A stretch of DNA of 64,000 nt from NCBI RefSeq assembly GCF_010728925.1, contig NZ_AP022608.1, positions 1,488,001 to 1,552,000 of the forward strand, given 5' to 3'. This stretch comes from Mycolicibacterium gadium (lineage in GTDB: Bacteria; Actinomycetota; Actinomycetes; Mycobacteriales; Mycobacteriaceae). The position numbers and the translations under genes are program-made. The notes under the pieces were generated by a model. That model saw only the letters and a program-made list of their open reading frames with translations. It searched no databases and was not told the DNA's origin. How positions within the stretch are numbered: position 1 is the first letter of the stretch; each line of letters opens with the position of its first letter. Positions 8,105 to 17,339 of this stretch are shown here, piece after piece.

Positions 8105-8141
8105 ACGACGGCCCGCCTGGTTAGGCGAGACGGGCCGTCGT
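8105..8141 (+). terminator. Hairpin terminator after the DUF7455-like gene
   Basis: ACGACGGCCCG pairs perfectly with CGGGCCGTCGT (11 base pairs) around a 15-base loop that can itself pair (CCT/AGG). It starts seven bases after the stop codon. No U-tract, as is usual for mycobacterial terminators. Confidence 0.7.
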
Positions 8142-8160
8142 CAGGAATGCTGGTCTGGAC

Positions 8161-9168
8161 ATGAAAGACCAGTCCCAGCCGTTACCCCTTCCGCCATCAC
8201 GCCATCACATCAGGCATATCGTCCGGCGCACACTCTCGAAGAGTTGGGACGACTCGATTTTCTCCGAGTCAGCGCAGGCGGCGTTCTGGTGCGCGCTGTC
8301 GCTGCCGCCGCTGCTGTTGGGAATGCTGGGGAGTCTGGCGTACATCGCGCCTCTGTTCGGCCCGGAAACGCTGCCTGCCATCCAGGAGCAGCTGGTCGGC
8401 ACGGCGGAACGGTTCTTCTCCTCCAGTGTCGTGGACGAAATCATCGAGCCCACGGTGCGCGACATCGTCAGGGGCGCCAGGGGTGAAGTGGTGTCGATCG
8501 GCTTCGTGATCTCGCTGTGGGCGGGCTCGTCGGCCATCTCGTCGTTCGTCGACTCCATCGTCGAGGCTCACGACCAGACACCACTGCGCCATCCGGTGCG
8601 GCAACGGTTCTTCGCGCTGGGCCTGTACGTGGTGATGCTCGTGGCGGCGATTGCGGCCGCGCCGTTCGTCGCACTAGGGCCGCGCAAGATCGCCGAACAG
8701 CTGCCCCAAAGCTGGGACAACGCACTGGCCTTCGGCTACTACCCCTTGCTGTTCGTCACGCTGGTGGTGGCGATGAACATCCTCTATCGGGTGTCTCTGC
8801 CCGAACCGCTACCGACACATCGGCTTGTCCTGGGGTCGATCCTGGCGACTGTCGTCTTCCTGGGGGCGACATTGGGGCTGCGGGTATACCTTACGTGGAT
8901 CACCAGCACCGGCTACACCTACGGCGCGCTCGCGACGCCGATCGCGTTCCTGCTGTTCGCCTTCTTCCTCGGCTTCGCGATCATGCTGGGCGCCGAACTG
9001 AACGCCGCGATTCAGGAGGAATGGCCCGCGTCCCCAACCCATGCCAAACGGGTTCGGTTGTGGCTCAAGCAGAAGGCCGAGGCGCGCAACGGTCGCGGCG
9101 TACCGCCCGCGCGGGACGACGACAAAGCGCCGGCGGCGGACCCGACCCCCGACGCCGCTACTTCTTGA
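8161..9168 (+). CDS. YihY/BrkB-family inner-membrane protein (Rv2707-like)
   Basis: A 335-residue protein with about six membrane helices. The YihY signature regions are visible: the first helix after AQAAFWCALSLPPLLLGMLG, the helix starting at LWAGSSAISSFVDSIVEAHD, and the last ones with GYTYGALATPIAFLLFAFFL then LGAELNAAIQ, a hallmark of this family. The family was once called ribonuclease BN; that assignment was withdrawn and its transport or envelope role is unsettled. The C-terminal 50 residues are charged and low-complexity. Its 3' end overlaps the convergent DUF3039 gene by 11 bases. Confidence 0.85.
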   Translation: MKDQSQPLPLPPSRHHIRHIVRRTLSKSWDDSIFSESAQAAFWCALSLPPLLLGMLGSLAYIAPLFGPETLPAIQEQLVGTAERFFSSSVVDEIIEPTVRDIVRGARGEVVSIGFVISLWAGSSAISSFVDSIVEAHDQTPLRHPVRQRFFALGLYVVMLVAAIAAAPFVALGPRKIAEQLPQSWDNALAFGYYPLLFVTLVVAMNILYRVSLPEPLPTHRLVLGSILATVVFLGATLGLRVYLTWITSTGYTYGALATPIAFLLFAFFLGFAIMLGAELNAAIQEEWPASPTHAKRVRLWLKQKAEARNGRGVPPARDDDKAPAADPTPDAATS

Positions 9169-9394
9169 GCTGGTCGTAGATCTTCTTGCACTCGGGGCAG
9201 ACGGGCGACCCCGGCTTGGCGGCTTTGGTCACCGGGAACACTTCGCCGCACAGCGCCACGACGTGCGTGCCCATCACCGCGCTCTCTGCGATCTTGTCCT
9301 TCTTGACGTAATGAAAGAACTTGGGGGCGTCGCCGTCGGTGCCGTCGTCGACGCGTTCGTCGGTGTCGGTGCGCTCGATCGTCTGGGTCTGCAT
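9158..9394 (-). CDS. DUF3039-family small protein (Rv2708c-like)
   Basis: A 78-residue protein. The start at ATG 9394 fits the family; ATGs at 9403 and 9469 would add unrelated residues. The segment KFFHYVKKDKIAESAVMG is followed by one Cys in VVALCGEVF and a CPECKK pair, so three Cys and a His may bind zinc. DUF3039 proteins are universal in actinobacteria and of unknown function. It overlaps the end of the YihY gene by 11 bases in convergent orientation. Confidence 0.85.
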   Translation of the reverse strand: MQTQTIERTDTDERVDDGTDGDAPKFFHYVKKDKIAESAVMGTHVVALCGEVFPVTKAAKPGSPVCPECKKIYDQLKK

Positions 9395-9460
9395 GCCAAC
9401 CATTTTGCCTGTAAGAATTCCGACACGTCCAAGAGACGACGAGTGTGGAACAGTGGAGGT

Positions 9461-9862
9461 ATGAAACACGGCCCAGAGCTGAGTTTCGATGATGACGGCC
9501 GACCGATCCTGATCACCCAGGCCGCACCCTCATACGAAGTCCAGCACCGCGAGCGGGTACGCAAGTACCTGGCGTTGATGTTCTGGCGCATTCCCGCACT
9601 CATCGCAGCCGCGGTGGCGTACGGCATTTGGGAGAACGGACTCATCTCCCTGGCGATCCTGGTGGCGTCGATTCCCCTGCCGTGGATCGCAGTACTGATC
9701 GCCAACGATCGGCCGCCGCGTCGTGCCGAGGAACCGCGACGCTACGAGTCCGCGCGCCGAATTCCGTTGTTCCCGACAGCGGAGCGGCCGGCACTGGATT
9801 ATCGCGCGCACTCGACGCGGCAATCGGGTGAAGGTGATCCGCAACGCGATTTCGCGGACTGA
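9461..9862 (+). CDS. DUF3099-family membrane protein (Rv2709-like)
   Basis: A 133-residue protein starting at ATG 9461 after GTGGAGGT. It has two membrane helices (about residues 38-56 and 62-80) and a basic C-terminal tail, the layout of DUF3099 proteins. It lies directly upstream of sigB, as Rv2709 does in M. tuberculosis. Function is unknown. Confidence 0.8.
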   Translation: MKHGPELSFDDDGRPILITQAAPSYEVQHRERVRKYLALMFWRIPALIAAAVAYGIWENGLISLAILVASIPLPWIAVLIANDRPPRRAEEPRRYESARRIPLFPTAERPALDYRAHSTRQSGEGDPQRDFAD

Positions 9863-9946
9863 GGATTTTCTAGCGCATTTCTCAGCACATTCTCAGGTCA
9901 AGATCGAATAACCGCAGATCAGAAGGTGTGAATCACCCGATCCTTG

Positions 9947-9972
9947 GGAACTCCTACGGGCAGATGGGCGTT
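9947..9972 (+). promoter_or_regulatory. SigE/SigH-type promoter of sigB
   Basis: GGAAC (9947-9951), 17 bases, then CGTT (9969-9972) matches the ECF consensus recognised by mycobacterial SigE and SigH. It ends 37 bases before the sigB ATG. Dependence of sigB on SigE and SigH is established in M. tuberculosis; this site is read directly from the sequence. A perfect AGGAGG ribosome binding site at 9999-10004 follows. Confidence 0.8.
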
Positions 9973-10009
9973 ATAGCTCATGACAGTTCGACCCGATCAG
10001 GAGGCCGTG

Positions 10010-10969
10010 ATGGCAAATGCCACCCTTACCCGCATCGAGGGCGATCTGGACGCCCAGAGTCCAGCCGCCGACCTCGTACGCGTCTACTTGAACGGCATTG
10101 GCAAAACGGCCTTGCTCAATGCCGCCGATGAGGTTGAGCTCGCAAAGCGCATTGAGGCAGGCCTTTACGCGCAGCATTTGCTCGCCACGCGTAAGCGCTT
10201 GGGCGAGAGCCGCAAACGTGATCTTGGCGCGGTCGTCCGGGACGGCGAAGCCGCCCGTCGCCACCTCCTGGAAGCCAACCTGCGTCTGGTGGTGTCGCTA
10301 GCCAAGCGCTACACCGGTCGCGGGATGCCGCTGCTCGACCTGATCCAGGAGGGCAACCTCGGCCTGATCCGTGCGATGGAGAAGTTCGACTACGCCAAGG
10401 GGTTCAAGTTCTCGACCTATGCGACGTGGTGGATCCGTCAGGCGATCACCCGCGGCATGGCCGATCAGAGCCGCACGATCCGGCTTCCGGTCCACCTCGT
10501 CGAGCAGGTCAACAAGCTAGCCCGGATCAAGCGCGAGATGCACCAGAATCTGGGCCGCGAGGCGACCGACGAGGAGCTCGCCGAAGAGTCGGGCATCCCG
10601 GTGGAGAAGATCACCGACCTGCTCGAGCACAGCCGCGATCCGGTGAGCCTGGACATGCCGGTCGGTAGCGACGAGGAAGCGCCGCTGGGCGACTTCATCG
10701 AGGACGCCGAGGCGATGTCGGCCGAGAACGCGGTGATCTCCGAATTGCTGCACACCGACATCCGCCATGTGCTGGCCACGCTCGACGAACGTGAGCAACA
10801 GGTCATCCGCTTGCGGTTCGGCCTGGACGACGGCCAGCCGCGCACCCTGGACCAGATCGGCAAGCTGTTCGGTCTGTCGCGCGAGCGCGTCCGTCAGATT
10901 GAGCGCGAGGTGATGGCCAAGCTCCGCAACGGCGAACGTGCCGATCGGTTGCGGTCTTACGCCAGCTGA
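10010..10969 (+). CDS. sigB: RNA polymerase sigma factor SigB (group 2, stress/stationary phase)
   Basis: A 319-residue group 2 sigma factor, nearly colinear with M. tuberculosis SigB from residue 15. Region 1.2 starts at [20 protein letters not shown]; region 2 contains [20 protein letters not shown] and the -10 recognition part [12 protein letters not shown]; region 3 follows; region 4.2 has the helix-turn-helix [19 protein letters not shown]. It lacks the long acidic N-terminal 1.1 region of SigA. ATG 10010 is chosen because AGGAGG precedes it at ideal spacing; the ATG at 9980 would overlap the promoter. ideR follows after a terminator. Confidence 0.97.
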   Translation: MANATLTRIEGDLDAQSPAADLVRVYLNGIGKTALLNAADEVELAKRIEAGLYAQHLLATRKRLGESRKRDLGAVVRDGEAARRHLLEANLRLVVSLAKRYTGRGMPLLDLIQEGNLGLIRAMEKFDYAKGFKFSTYATWWIRQAITRGMADQSRTIRLPVHLVEQVNKLARIKREMHQNLGREATDEELAEESGIPVEKITDLLEHSRDPVSLDMPVGSDEEAPLGDFIEDAEAMSAENAVISELLHTDIRHVLATLDEREQQVIRLRFGLDDGQPRTLDQIGKLFGLSRERVRQIEREVMAKLRNGERADRLRSYAS

Positions 10970-10982
10970 GAACGTTTTCGCT

Positions 10983-11012
10983 GAATGCCCGCCGGTCCGC
11001 CGGCGGGCATTC
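10983..11012. terminator. Strong hairpin terminator after sigB
   Basis: GAATGCCCGCCGG and CCGGCGGGCATTC form a perfect 13-base-pair stem with a four-base TCCG loop, 14 bases after the sigB stop. It separates sigB from ideR, so ideR needs its own promoter in 11013-11093. Confidence 0.85.
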
Positions 11013-11093
11013 TCAGTCGCACGTGTCGGGGTGCGTAGCGGCGCAGTTCAAGCCCCTCGGCCGGTAGACTCGGCCTTGACGGAGGGTTGTGAA

Positions 11094-11789
11094 ATGAACG
11101 ATCTGGTCGATACCACCGAGATGTACCTGCGGACCATCTACGACCTCGAGGAAGAGGGCGTGGTGCCGCTGCGTGCGCGTATCGCCGAGCGCCTCGACCA
11201 GAGCGGTCCGACCGTGAGCCAGACCGTCTCCAGGATGGAGCGCGACGGGCTGCTCCACGTCGCGGGTGACCGACATCTCCAGCTCACCGACAAGGGCCGC
11301 GGCCTGGCCGTCGCGGTGATGCGCAAGCACCGGCTCGCCGAGCGGCTCCTGGTCGACGTGATCGGGCTGCCGTGGGAGGAAGTGCACGCCGAGGCCTGCC
11401 GGTGGGAGCACGTGATGAGCGAGGACGTCGAGCGTCGCTTGGTGCGGGTGCTCGACAACCCCACCACGTCCCCGTTCGGCAATCCGATTCCCGGCCTTGC
11501 CGAGCTCGGACTGGCCTCGAGCGAGTCGGGCGCCGACCAGATCAACCTGGTGCGGCTCACCGAGCTGCCCGCCGGCATGCCCGTGGCTGTCGTGGTGCGA
11601 CAACTGACCGAGCACGTGCAGGGTGACGTCGAGCTGATCGGACGGCTCAAGGACGCCGGCGTGGTGCCTAACGCGCGCGTCACGGTCGAAGCCAACGACC
11701 ATGGTGGCGTCATGATCGTGATCCCAGGCCACGAGCAGGTCGAGCTGCCCCACCACATGGCGCACGCCGTGAAGGTCGAGAAGGTCTAG
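11094..11789 (+). CDS. ideR: Iron-dependent repressor IdeR (DtxR family)
   Basis: A 231-residue DtxR-family repressor. It has a winged helix (ARIAERLDQSGPTVSQTVSR), the dimerisation/metal domain, and a C-terminal SH3-like domain (GMPVAVVVRQLTEHVQGDVE). Metal ligands are in place: Met10, the HAEACRWEH block with Cys102, Glu105 and His106, and the RKHRLAERLL helix with His79 and Glu83. With Fe(II) it binds iron boxes, repressing siderophore genes and activating iron storage. GGAGGG precedes ATG 11094; a longer frame from 10938 runs through the sigB end and terminator. Its stop overlaps the convergent DUF4192 gene by four bases (CTAG). Confidence 0.97.
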   Translation: MNDLVDTTEMYLRTIYDLEEEGVVPLRARIAERLDQSGPTVSQTVSRMERDGLLHVAGDRHLQLTDKGRGLAVAVMRKHRLAERLLVDVIGLPWEEVHAEACRWEHVMSEDVERRLVRVLDNPTTSPFGNPIPGLAELGLASSESGADQINLVRLTELPAGMPVAVVVRQLTEHVQGDVELIGRLKDAGVVPNARVTVEANDHGGVMIVIPGHEQVELPHHMAHAVKVEKV

Positions 11790-12823
11790 CCCGCGCGGCG
11801 CCCGAACGCGCGCCGGGCCGGCAAGCGCACGCCCAGCCGATCGGCCAACCGGTATCCGGTCGTGGCCAGGTCACGAATCTGCTCCGGTCGCATCCCCGAT
11901 TGCAGGGCCGTGTCGAGCATGCCCGCCATCCGATGGGTCTCGTCGCACCGTAGCGCCGCATCCAGCGACACTCCTGCCAGCGGCCCATCGCCGCGGGCAT
12001 ATGCCGAGAATGCCAGCAGCACAAGCGCTTCCACCCGCCATGGCTCCGGAAGCGTGCGGGACAACTGCGCCCACAGCGCTTCGGCCTGTCCGGCCGCCTC
12101 ACCGACCGCCAGCGCGTAGAGCGTGTCACGCACCAGCGGGTCGGTCAGGGCACACGCCAGCCGTGCGGCTGCGTCATCGGACAGCGGCTGACCGTCGGCG
12201 ATTTTGACCGCTGCGGCCATGGCCATTTCGACATCGCGTCGCACATCGGCGTCCGACCGGTCGGCATCACAGCTACCGATGGACGCCTCGAGCGCGGCGC
12301 AGCGGGCCGGATCCGCCACTGCGATGACCTCCTGAAGTTCCGCGCGCCGCGCGTAGAGCCTGCGTCCATCCAGGACCGCGGCGACGGCCAACGGCGATGC
12401 GGACGGGTCTTCGACGGTTCCGGCATTCCCGCAGCCGTCGGCACAGTGCCAGTGTCCGCCTGCGGCGACGCGGTCAACGATGTGAGCCGCCAGCAATTCG
12501 ATACCGTGCTCGGCGAGTGTCGCCGACAGAGCGGCGGCCAGGTGGCGGTAGTCGTCGTTGCACATCCGGCAGTTCGCGCCGTCGTCATCGACGATGACCG
12601 CGATCGCCGCGTCTGGTCGAGCACTCGCGGCCACCTCGGCGATGTGCTCCACGGATTCCGTCATCTCACCGGAAAGATCAACGCGCATAACGCATCCCAT
12701 CTCCCCGTGATCGACAGTCACCAAGACGAGAGACTTCTCGGGCACGAAGCCCAGGACTGCGGGCAGGGCGGCGATCAGTACGCCGGGGCGGTTGAGGCTG
12801 AAGTCAGGCGAATGCGGTGTCAT
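11786..12823 (-). CDS. DUF4192-family protein (Rv2712c-like)
   Basis: A 345-residue protein. ATG 12823 is preceded by GTGGGAGC and gives the typical N-terminus with GVLIAALPAVLGFVPEKSLV, the DUF4192 signature. The second half is helical with Ala-rich repeats and TPR-like character (ALVLLAFSAYARGDGPLAGVS). DUF4192 is actinobacterial and of unknown function. The order sigB-ideR-this-sthA is the same as in M. tuberculosis. Confidence 0.8.
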   Translation of the reverse strand: MTPHSPDFSLNRPGVLIAALPAVLGFVPEKSLVLVTVDHGEMGCVMRVDLSGEMTESVEHIAEVAASARPDAAIAVIVDDDGANCRMCNDDYRHLAAALSATLAEHGIELLAAHIVDRVAAGGHWHCADGCGNAGTVEDPSASPLAVAAVLDGRRLYARRAELQEVIAVADPARCAALEASIGSCDADRSDADVRRDVEMAMAAAVKIADGQPLSDDAAARLACALTDPLVRDTLYALAVGEAAGQAEALWAQLSRTLPEPWRVEALVLLAFSAYARGDGPLAGVSLDAALRCDETHRMAGMLDTALQSGMRPEQIRDLATTGYRLADRLGVRLPARRAFGRRAG

Positions 12824-12920
12824 GCTCCCACCGTGGTTCCCGGCGGCGACTCTCCCAGCCATCACAACGTCGCACAGGGCGTCCATGTGGATCAAAGTGC
12901 GATTGGGGATGAAACGGGCA

Positions 12921-13610
12921 CTAGCCGTCGCGGCGCAGCTTCACCACCGCATCCCGGAACAGCGCGTCCAGCGACGAGGTGTCGGCCTGGTCCACCGCTG
13001 GGTCCTGTAGCCAGCTGGCGCTCACCCGCGTGTCGCCGATTTGGGCCGCGAAGGTCAGCACCGTCCGCTCTGATTCCGGAGTCGTCACGGTCTGCTCGAC
13101 GGCGTAGGCGTCATCGGCGTCGACCGGCGGCGCGGGCAGCACCGTCACGTCCACTGTCGATGCCTGCTCGCCCGCGCCCACGTCGAACGACGGGCATGCA
13201 CGCAGTTGCTCCAGCCGACTGCTCAAGGGCGGTACCGGCCGCATCACGACGAGGATCAGCCTGCTCGCGGTCGCGCTGTCGACCCCTTCCACACCAACGG
13301 TTTCGCTGTGCCACAAGACCGGCGGCGTGCAGGTGGGCGGGGTGACGACCTCGCCCCTCGAAACAGCGTCGATGTCCTGCACCACGCGGTCCAGCCCGCC
13401 GTCGTCGAGTTCCGCAGCCGCGTACTGCGGCGGGAAACGGTTGGGTTCGATGAGCAGCTGCGCAACCGGGACCGGGGCCTTTTCCTCTACCCCGGACGCC
13501 GGCTCCGAGGCCCCGACGACGACACGGCTGCATGCAGCCAGCGACGCCGCGACCATCAGCAGCGCGCAGCCGCGCAGGCACCGCGACAGCCTGTCACCCA
13601 TCGGGGTCAT
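12921..13610 (-). CDS. Predicted lipoprotein, DUF5642-like
   Basis: A 229-residue secreted protein. The N-terminal signal ends with ASLAAC, putting a lipidated Cys at residue 27. The mature part has a proline-rich start, a segment IEPNRFPPQYAAAELDDGGL and a probable disulfide pair formed by the Cys in PPTCTPP and the Cys in LRACPSFDVG. It resembles the mycobacterial DUF5642/PknH-sensor-like secreted domains; the family name is tentative. Anchored outside the membrane; ligand unknown. Confidence 0.65.
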   Translation of the reverse strand: MTPMGDRLSRCLRGCALLMVAASLAACSRVVVGASEPASGVEEKAPVPVAQLLIEPNRFPPQYAAAELDDGGLDRVVQDIDAVSRGEVVTPPTCTPPVLWHSETVGVEGVDSATASRLILVVMRPVPPLSSRLEQLRACPSFDVGAGEQASTVDVTVLPAPPVDADDAYAVEQTVTTPESERTVLTFAAQIGDTRVSASWLQDPAVDQADTSSLDALFRDAVVKLRRDG

Positions 13611-13743
13611 CGTCTCACCGCTGCGTCCGCCGACCAGTCAGGCGCGCGTACGGATCCGGGTTTGGTAACGGACGATTAATTTCACGTGGTCTCGACGCCC
13701 GTCGGCGTGCAAGATCCGCGCAACCGGCGTAGACCTTGTTGCC

Positions 13744-15159
13744 ATGGGTTCCATGCTCGAATACGACCTCGTCGTCATCGGTTCTGGCCCCGGTGGCCAG
13801 AAGGCCGCGATAGCCGCGGCAAAGCTCGGCAAGACGGTCGCCATCATCGAACGCGGACGGATGCTTGGCGGGGTGTGCGTGACCACAGGGACGATCCCGT
13901 CGAAAACACTGCGGGAAGCCGTGCTCTACCTCACCGGCATGAACCAGCGCGAGCTCTACGGAGCCAGCTACCGGGTCAAGGAGAAGATAACCCCCGCCGA
14001 CCTGCTCGCCCGCACGTCTCACGTGATCGGCAAGGAGCAGGACGTCGTCCGTTCGCAGTTGATGCGCAACCGCATCGATCTCGTCCAGGGGCACGGCCGG
14101 TTCGTCGACGCGCACACCGTGCTGGTCGAGGAGCCCACCCGGGGCGAGCGCACAACCGTCAGCGGGGATCACGTCGTGATCGCCACCGGTACCAAGCCGG
14201 CGCGCCCGGCCGGCGTCGAGTTCGACGAGGACCGCGTCCTGGACTCCGACGGCATCCTCGACCTGAAGTTGCTGCCGACCACCATGGTCGTGGTGGGGGC
14301 CGGCGTGATCGGCATCGAATACGCCTCCATGTTCGCCGCGCTCGGCACCAAGGTCACCGTGGTGGAGAAGCGCGACAACATGCTCGACTTCTGCGACCCC
14401 GAGATCATCGAGGCACTGAAGTTCCACCTGCGCGACCTCGCGGTGACGTTCCGGTTCGGAGAGGAGGTGACCGCCGTCGACGTCGGCGCCGCTGGCACAG
14501 TCACCACCCTGGCCAGCGGCAAGCAGATTCCGGCCGAGACGGTGATGTATTCCGCGGGCAGGCAGGGCCAGACCGAACACCTCGATCTGGCCAACGCCGG
14601 CCTGCAGACCGATGCGCGAGGGCGCATCACCGTCGATAGCAACTTCCAGACCCGCGTCGACCACATCTATGCCGTCGGGGACGTGATCGGATTTCCAGCA
14701 TTGGCGGCCACTTCGATGGAGCAGGGCCGACTGGCCGCCTATCACGCCTTCGGTGAACCGGCCAAGGGCATGACCGACCTCCAGCCGATCGGCATCTACT
14801 CCATCCCGGAGGTGTCGTATGTGGGTGCCACCGAGGTAGAACTGACCAAGAAGTGCCTGCCGTATGAAGTCGGCGTCTCGCGCTATCGGGAATTGGCGCG
14901 CGGACAGATCGCCGGCGATTCCTACGGAATGCTGAAGCTGCTGGTCTCGACGGACGACCTGAAGCTGCTCGGTGTCCACATCTTCGGCACCAGCGCGACC
15001 GAGATGGTCCACATCGGCCAGGCCGTGATGGGCTGCGGCGGAACCATCGAATACCTCGTCGACGCGGTCTTCAACTACCCCACGTTCTCCGAGGCCTACA
15101 AGGTCGCCGCGCTGGACGTGATGAACAAACTGCGTGCTCTGAATCAATTTCGCCATTAG
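13744..15159 (+). CDS. sthA: Soluble pyridine nucleotide transhydrogenase Sth
   Basis: A 471-residue flavoprotein of the disulfide reductase superfamily, interconverting NADH and NADPH pools in the cytoplasm. The FAD motif is GSGPGG (residues 13-18), the NAD(P) motif [13 protein letters not shown], and the second FAD block is [15 protein letters not shown]. The redox-disulfide region reads [17 protein letters not shown]: Cys45 remains but the second redox Cys is Thr50, as expected for Sth rather than lipoamide dehydrogenase or glutathione reductase. It is nearly identical in architecture to M. tuberculosis Rv2713. The start could also be the second ATG three codons on. Confidence 0.95.
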   Translation: MGSMLEYDLVVIGSGPGGQKAAIAAAKLGKTVAIIERGRMLGGVCVTTGTIPSKTLREAVLYLTGMNQRELYGASYRVKEKITPADLLARTSHVIGKEQDVVRSQLMRNRIDLVQGHGRFVDAHTVLVEEPTRGERTTVSGDHVVIATGTKPARPAGVEFDEDRVLDSDGILDLKLLPTTMVVVGAGVIGIEYASMFAALGTKVTVVEKRDNMLDFCDPEIIEALKFHLRDLAVTFRFGEEVTAVDVGAAGTVTTLASGKQIPAETVMYSAGRQGQTEHLDLANAGLQTDARGRITVDSNFQTRVDHIYAVGDVIGFPALAATSMEQGRLAAYHAFGEPAKGMTDLQPIGIYSIPEVSYVGATEVELTKKCLPYEVGVSRYRELARGQIAGDSYGMLKLLVSTDDLKLLGVHIFGTSATEMVHIGQAVMGCGGTIEYLVDAVFNYPTFSEAYKVAALDVMNKLRALNQFRH

Positions 15160-15284
15160 CGATTCCCGCTTCGGCGAGCTGCATTAGGCCGGGGTCGTAC
15201 GTTTGGGTAACGCAACGTGGGCCACACTGGTTGTCACGTTGGGAAAGGCGATCACGCTTTTCACACCGTCGAGGAGGCGCGAAG

Positions 15285-16253
15285 ATGGCGGACGAGGCAG
15301 ATCAACCCGAGCAGCGTTACCAACCGGACCAGACCGGCATGTACGAGCTGGAGTTTCCGGCCCCGAAGCTGACGTCGGCGGATGGCCGCGGTCCGGTGTT
15401 GATCCATGCGCTCGAGGGCTTTTCCGACGCCGGCCACGCCATCAAGCTGGCCGCCCAGCACCTCAGGAACACCCTCGACACCGAGTTGGTGGCCTCCTTC
15501 GCGATCGACGAACTGCTGGATTACCGATCGCGGCGCCCCCTGATGACCTTCAAGACCGACCACTTCACCCACTACGAGGAACCCGAACTCAGCCTCTACG
15601 CGATGCACGACAGCGTCGGCACGCCGTTTCTGCTGCTTGCCGGCCTGGAGCCGGACCTGCGGTGGGAGCGGTTTCTGACGGCCGTGCGACTGCTGGCCGA
15701 GCGGCTCGGGGTGCGCCGGGTGATCGGCCTGGGGGCCATCCCGATGGCCGTCCCGCACACCCGTCCCATCACGCTGACGGCACACTCCAACGACAAGGAA
15801 CTGATCGCCGAACATCAGCCGTGGGTCGGCGAGGTGCAGGTGCCGGGCAGTGTGTCGAATTTGTTGGAGTTCCGGATGTCCCAGCACGGGTACGAGGTCG
15901 TCGGATTCACCGTGCACGTGCCGCATTACCTCGCCCAGACCGACTACCCCGCCGCCGCGGAGGTGCTGCTGGCCGAGGTGGCCAAGACCGGCGGGCTCCA
16001 GATCCCGCTACAGGCGCTGGACGCCGCGGGCGCCGAAATACTGCAGAAGATCAACGAGCAGGTCGAGGGCAGCACCGAGGTGGCCCAGGTGGTGACCGCG
16101 TTGGAGCGTCAGTACGACGCTTTCGCCGCGGCCCAGGAGAACCGCTCGCTGCTTGCCCACGACGAGGATCTGCCCAGCGGCGAGGAGCTCGGTGCGGAGT
16201 TCGAGCGGTTCCTCCGGCAGCAGGACAGGGGCAAAGACGGCGACGCCAAATAG
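15285..16253 (+). CDS. PAC2-family protein (Rv2714-like)
   Basis: A 322-residue PAC2 protein. The core starts at PVLIHALEGFSDAGHAIKLA and includes VIGLGAIPMAVPHTRPI and GFTVHVPHYLAQTDYPAAA, the conserved blocks of the family related to proteasome-assembly chaperone 2. The C-terminal third is a helical extension. GAGGAGG precedes ATG 15285, so the longer frame from 15231 is rejected. M. tuberculosis Rv2714 is the matching, structurally characterised protein; its cellular role is not settled. It is followed after 32 bases by a hydrolase gene, probably co-transcribed. Confidence 0.88.
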   Translation: MADEADQPEQRYQPDQTGMYELEFPAPKLTSADGRGPVLIHALEGFSDAGHAIKLAAQHLRNTLDTELVASFAIDELLDYRSRRPLMTFKTDHFTHYEEPELSLYAMHDSVGTPFLLLAGLEPDLRWERFLTAVRLLAERLGVRRVIGLGAIPMAVPHTRPITLTAHSNDKELIAEHQPWVGEVQVPGSVSNLLEFRMSQHGYEVVGFTVHVPHYLAQTDYPAAAEVLLAEVAKTGGLQIPLQALDAAGAEILQKINEQVEGSTEVAQVVTALERQYDAFAAAQENRSLLAHDEDLPSGEELGAEFERFLRQQDRGKDGDAK

Positions 16254-16285
16254 CGCCCGTCCGGAAGGGCAGCTAAGTTGTCGCA

Positions 16286-17308
16286 ATGGCCGCGCGACCG
16301 ACCAACCTGCGCCCGGTTCGGGAACTCACACCCGAGTTGGAGTTCCGCACTATCCACGGGTACCGGCGCGCGTATCGAGTGGCGGGCTCTGGACCAGCGA
16401 TCCTGCTGATTCACGGCATCGGCGACAACTCCACCACCTGGAGCACGGTTCAGTCGAAATTGGCCCAGCGATTCACCGTCATCGCGCCAGATCTGCTGGG
16501 CCACGGCAAGTCCGATAAGCCCCGCGCCGACTACTCGGTGGCCGCGTACGCCAACGGGATGCGTGACCTGCTGAGCGTGCTCGACGTCGACCGGGTCACT
16601 GTCGTCGGCCACTCCCTGGGTGGCGGCGTGGCGATGCAGTTCGCCTACCAGTTCCCCCAGCTCGTCGAGCGGCTGATCCTCGTGGGAGCCGGCGGCGTGA
16701 CCAAAGACGTCAACATCGCGCTGCGGGTCGCCTCACTGCCGATGGGCAGCGAGGCGTTGGCGTTTCTGCGTCTACCGCTGGTGCTGCCGGCGGTGCACGC
16801 CGTCGGACGTGTGGCCGGAGCGATGTTCGGATCGACAGGTCTGGGCCGTGACATTCCCGACGTGCTTCGGATCCTCGCGGATCTGCCGGAGCCGACGGCC
16901 TCGTCGGCCTTCGCGCGCACGCTGCGCGCGGTAGTGGACTGGCGCGGCCAAGTTGTCACAATGCTCGATCGATGTTATTTGACGCAATCCGTTCCGGTGC
17001 AATTGATTTGGGGAAGTGCCGACTCGGTGATACCGGTCAGTCATGCCCGTCTGGCACATGCGGCGATGCCGGGCTCACTGCTGGAGATCTTCGAGGGTTC
17101 CGGGCACTTCCCGTTCCACGACGACCCAGACCGGTTCGTCGAGGTTCTCGAGCAGTTCATTCTTTCCACCGAACCCGCGGTCTACGACCAGGATTATCTG
17201 CGCGGATTGCTGCGCACCGGCATCGAAGAGGGTGCGATCTCAGGCTCGGCCGACACCCGGGTCGCCGTACTCGACGCGATGGACCACGACGAGCGCAGCG
17301 CCACCTGA
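16286..17308 (+). CDS. Alpha/beta hydrolase (Rv2715-like)
   Basis: A 340-residue alpha/beta hydrolase. The oxyanion strand is ILLIHGIGDNSTTW; the nucleophile elbow GHSLGGG places Ser110; the acid lies in LIWGSADSVIPVSHA and the catalytic His in FEGSGHFPFHDDP. A cap domain spans about residues 145-230. Substrate unknown; such mycobacterial enzymes act on esters or epoxides. It shares the strand and tight spacing of the PAC2 and PhzF genes, matching the Rv2714-Rv2716 order. Confidence 0.88.
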   Translation: MAARPTNLRPVRELTPELEFRTIHGYRRAYRVAGSGPAILLIHGIGDNSTTWSTVQSKLAQRFTVIAPDLLGHGKSDKPRADYSVAAYANGMRDLLSVLDVDRVTVVGHSLGGGVAMQFAYQFPQLVERLILVGAGGVTKDVNIALRVASLPMGSEALAFLRLPLVLPAVHAVGRVAGAMFGSTGLGRDIPDVLRILADLPEPTASSAFARTLRAVVDWRGQVVTMLDRCYLTQSVPVQLIWGSADSVIPVSHARLAHAAMPGSLLEIFEGSGHFPFHDDPDRFVEVLEQFILSTEPAVYDQDYLRGLLRTGIEEGAISGSADTRVAVLDAMDHDERSAT

Positions 17309-17339
17309 AGACGTCGACGCACCTCGGTAGCATCGGTCC

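Noticed and set aside
13615..15156. Long open frame (513 codons) opposite sthA
   Set aside because: Shadow of the sthA reading frame; sthA is unambiguous from its flavoprotein motifs.
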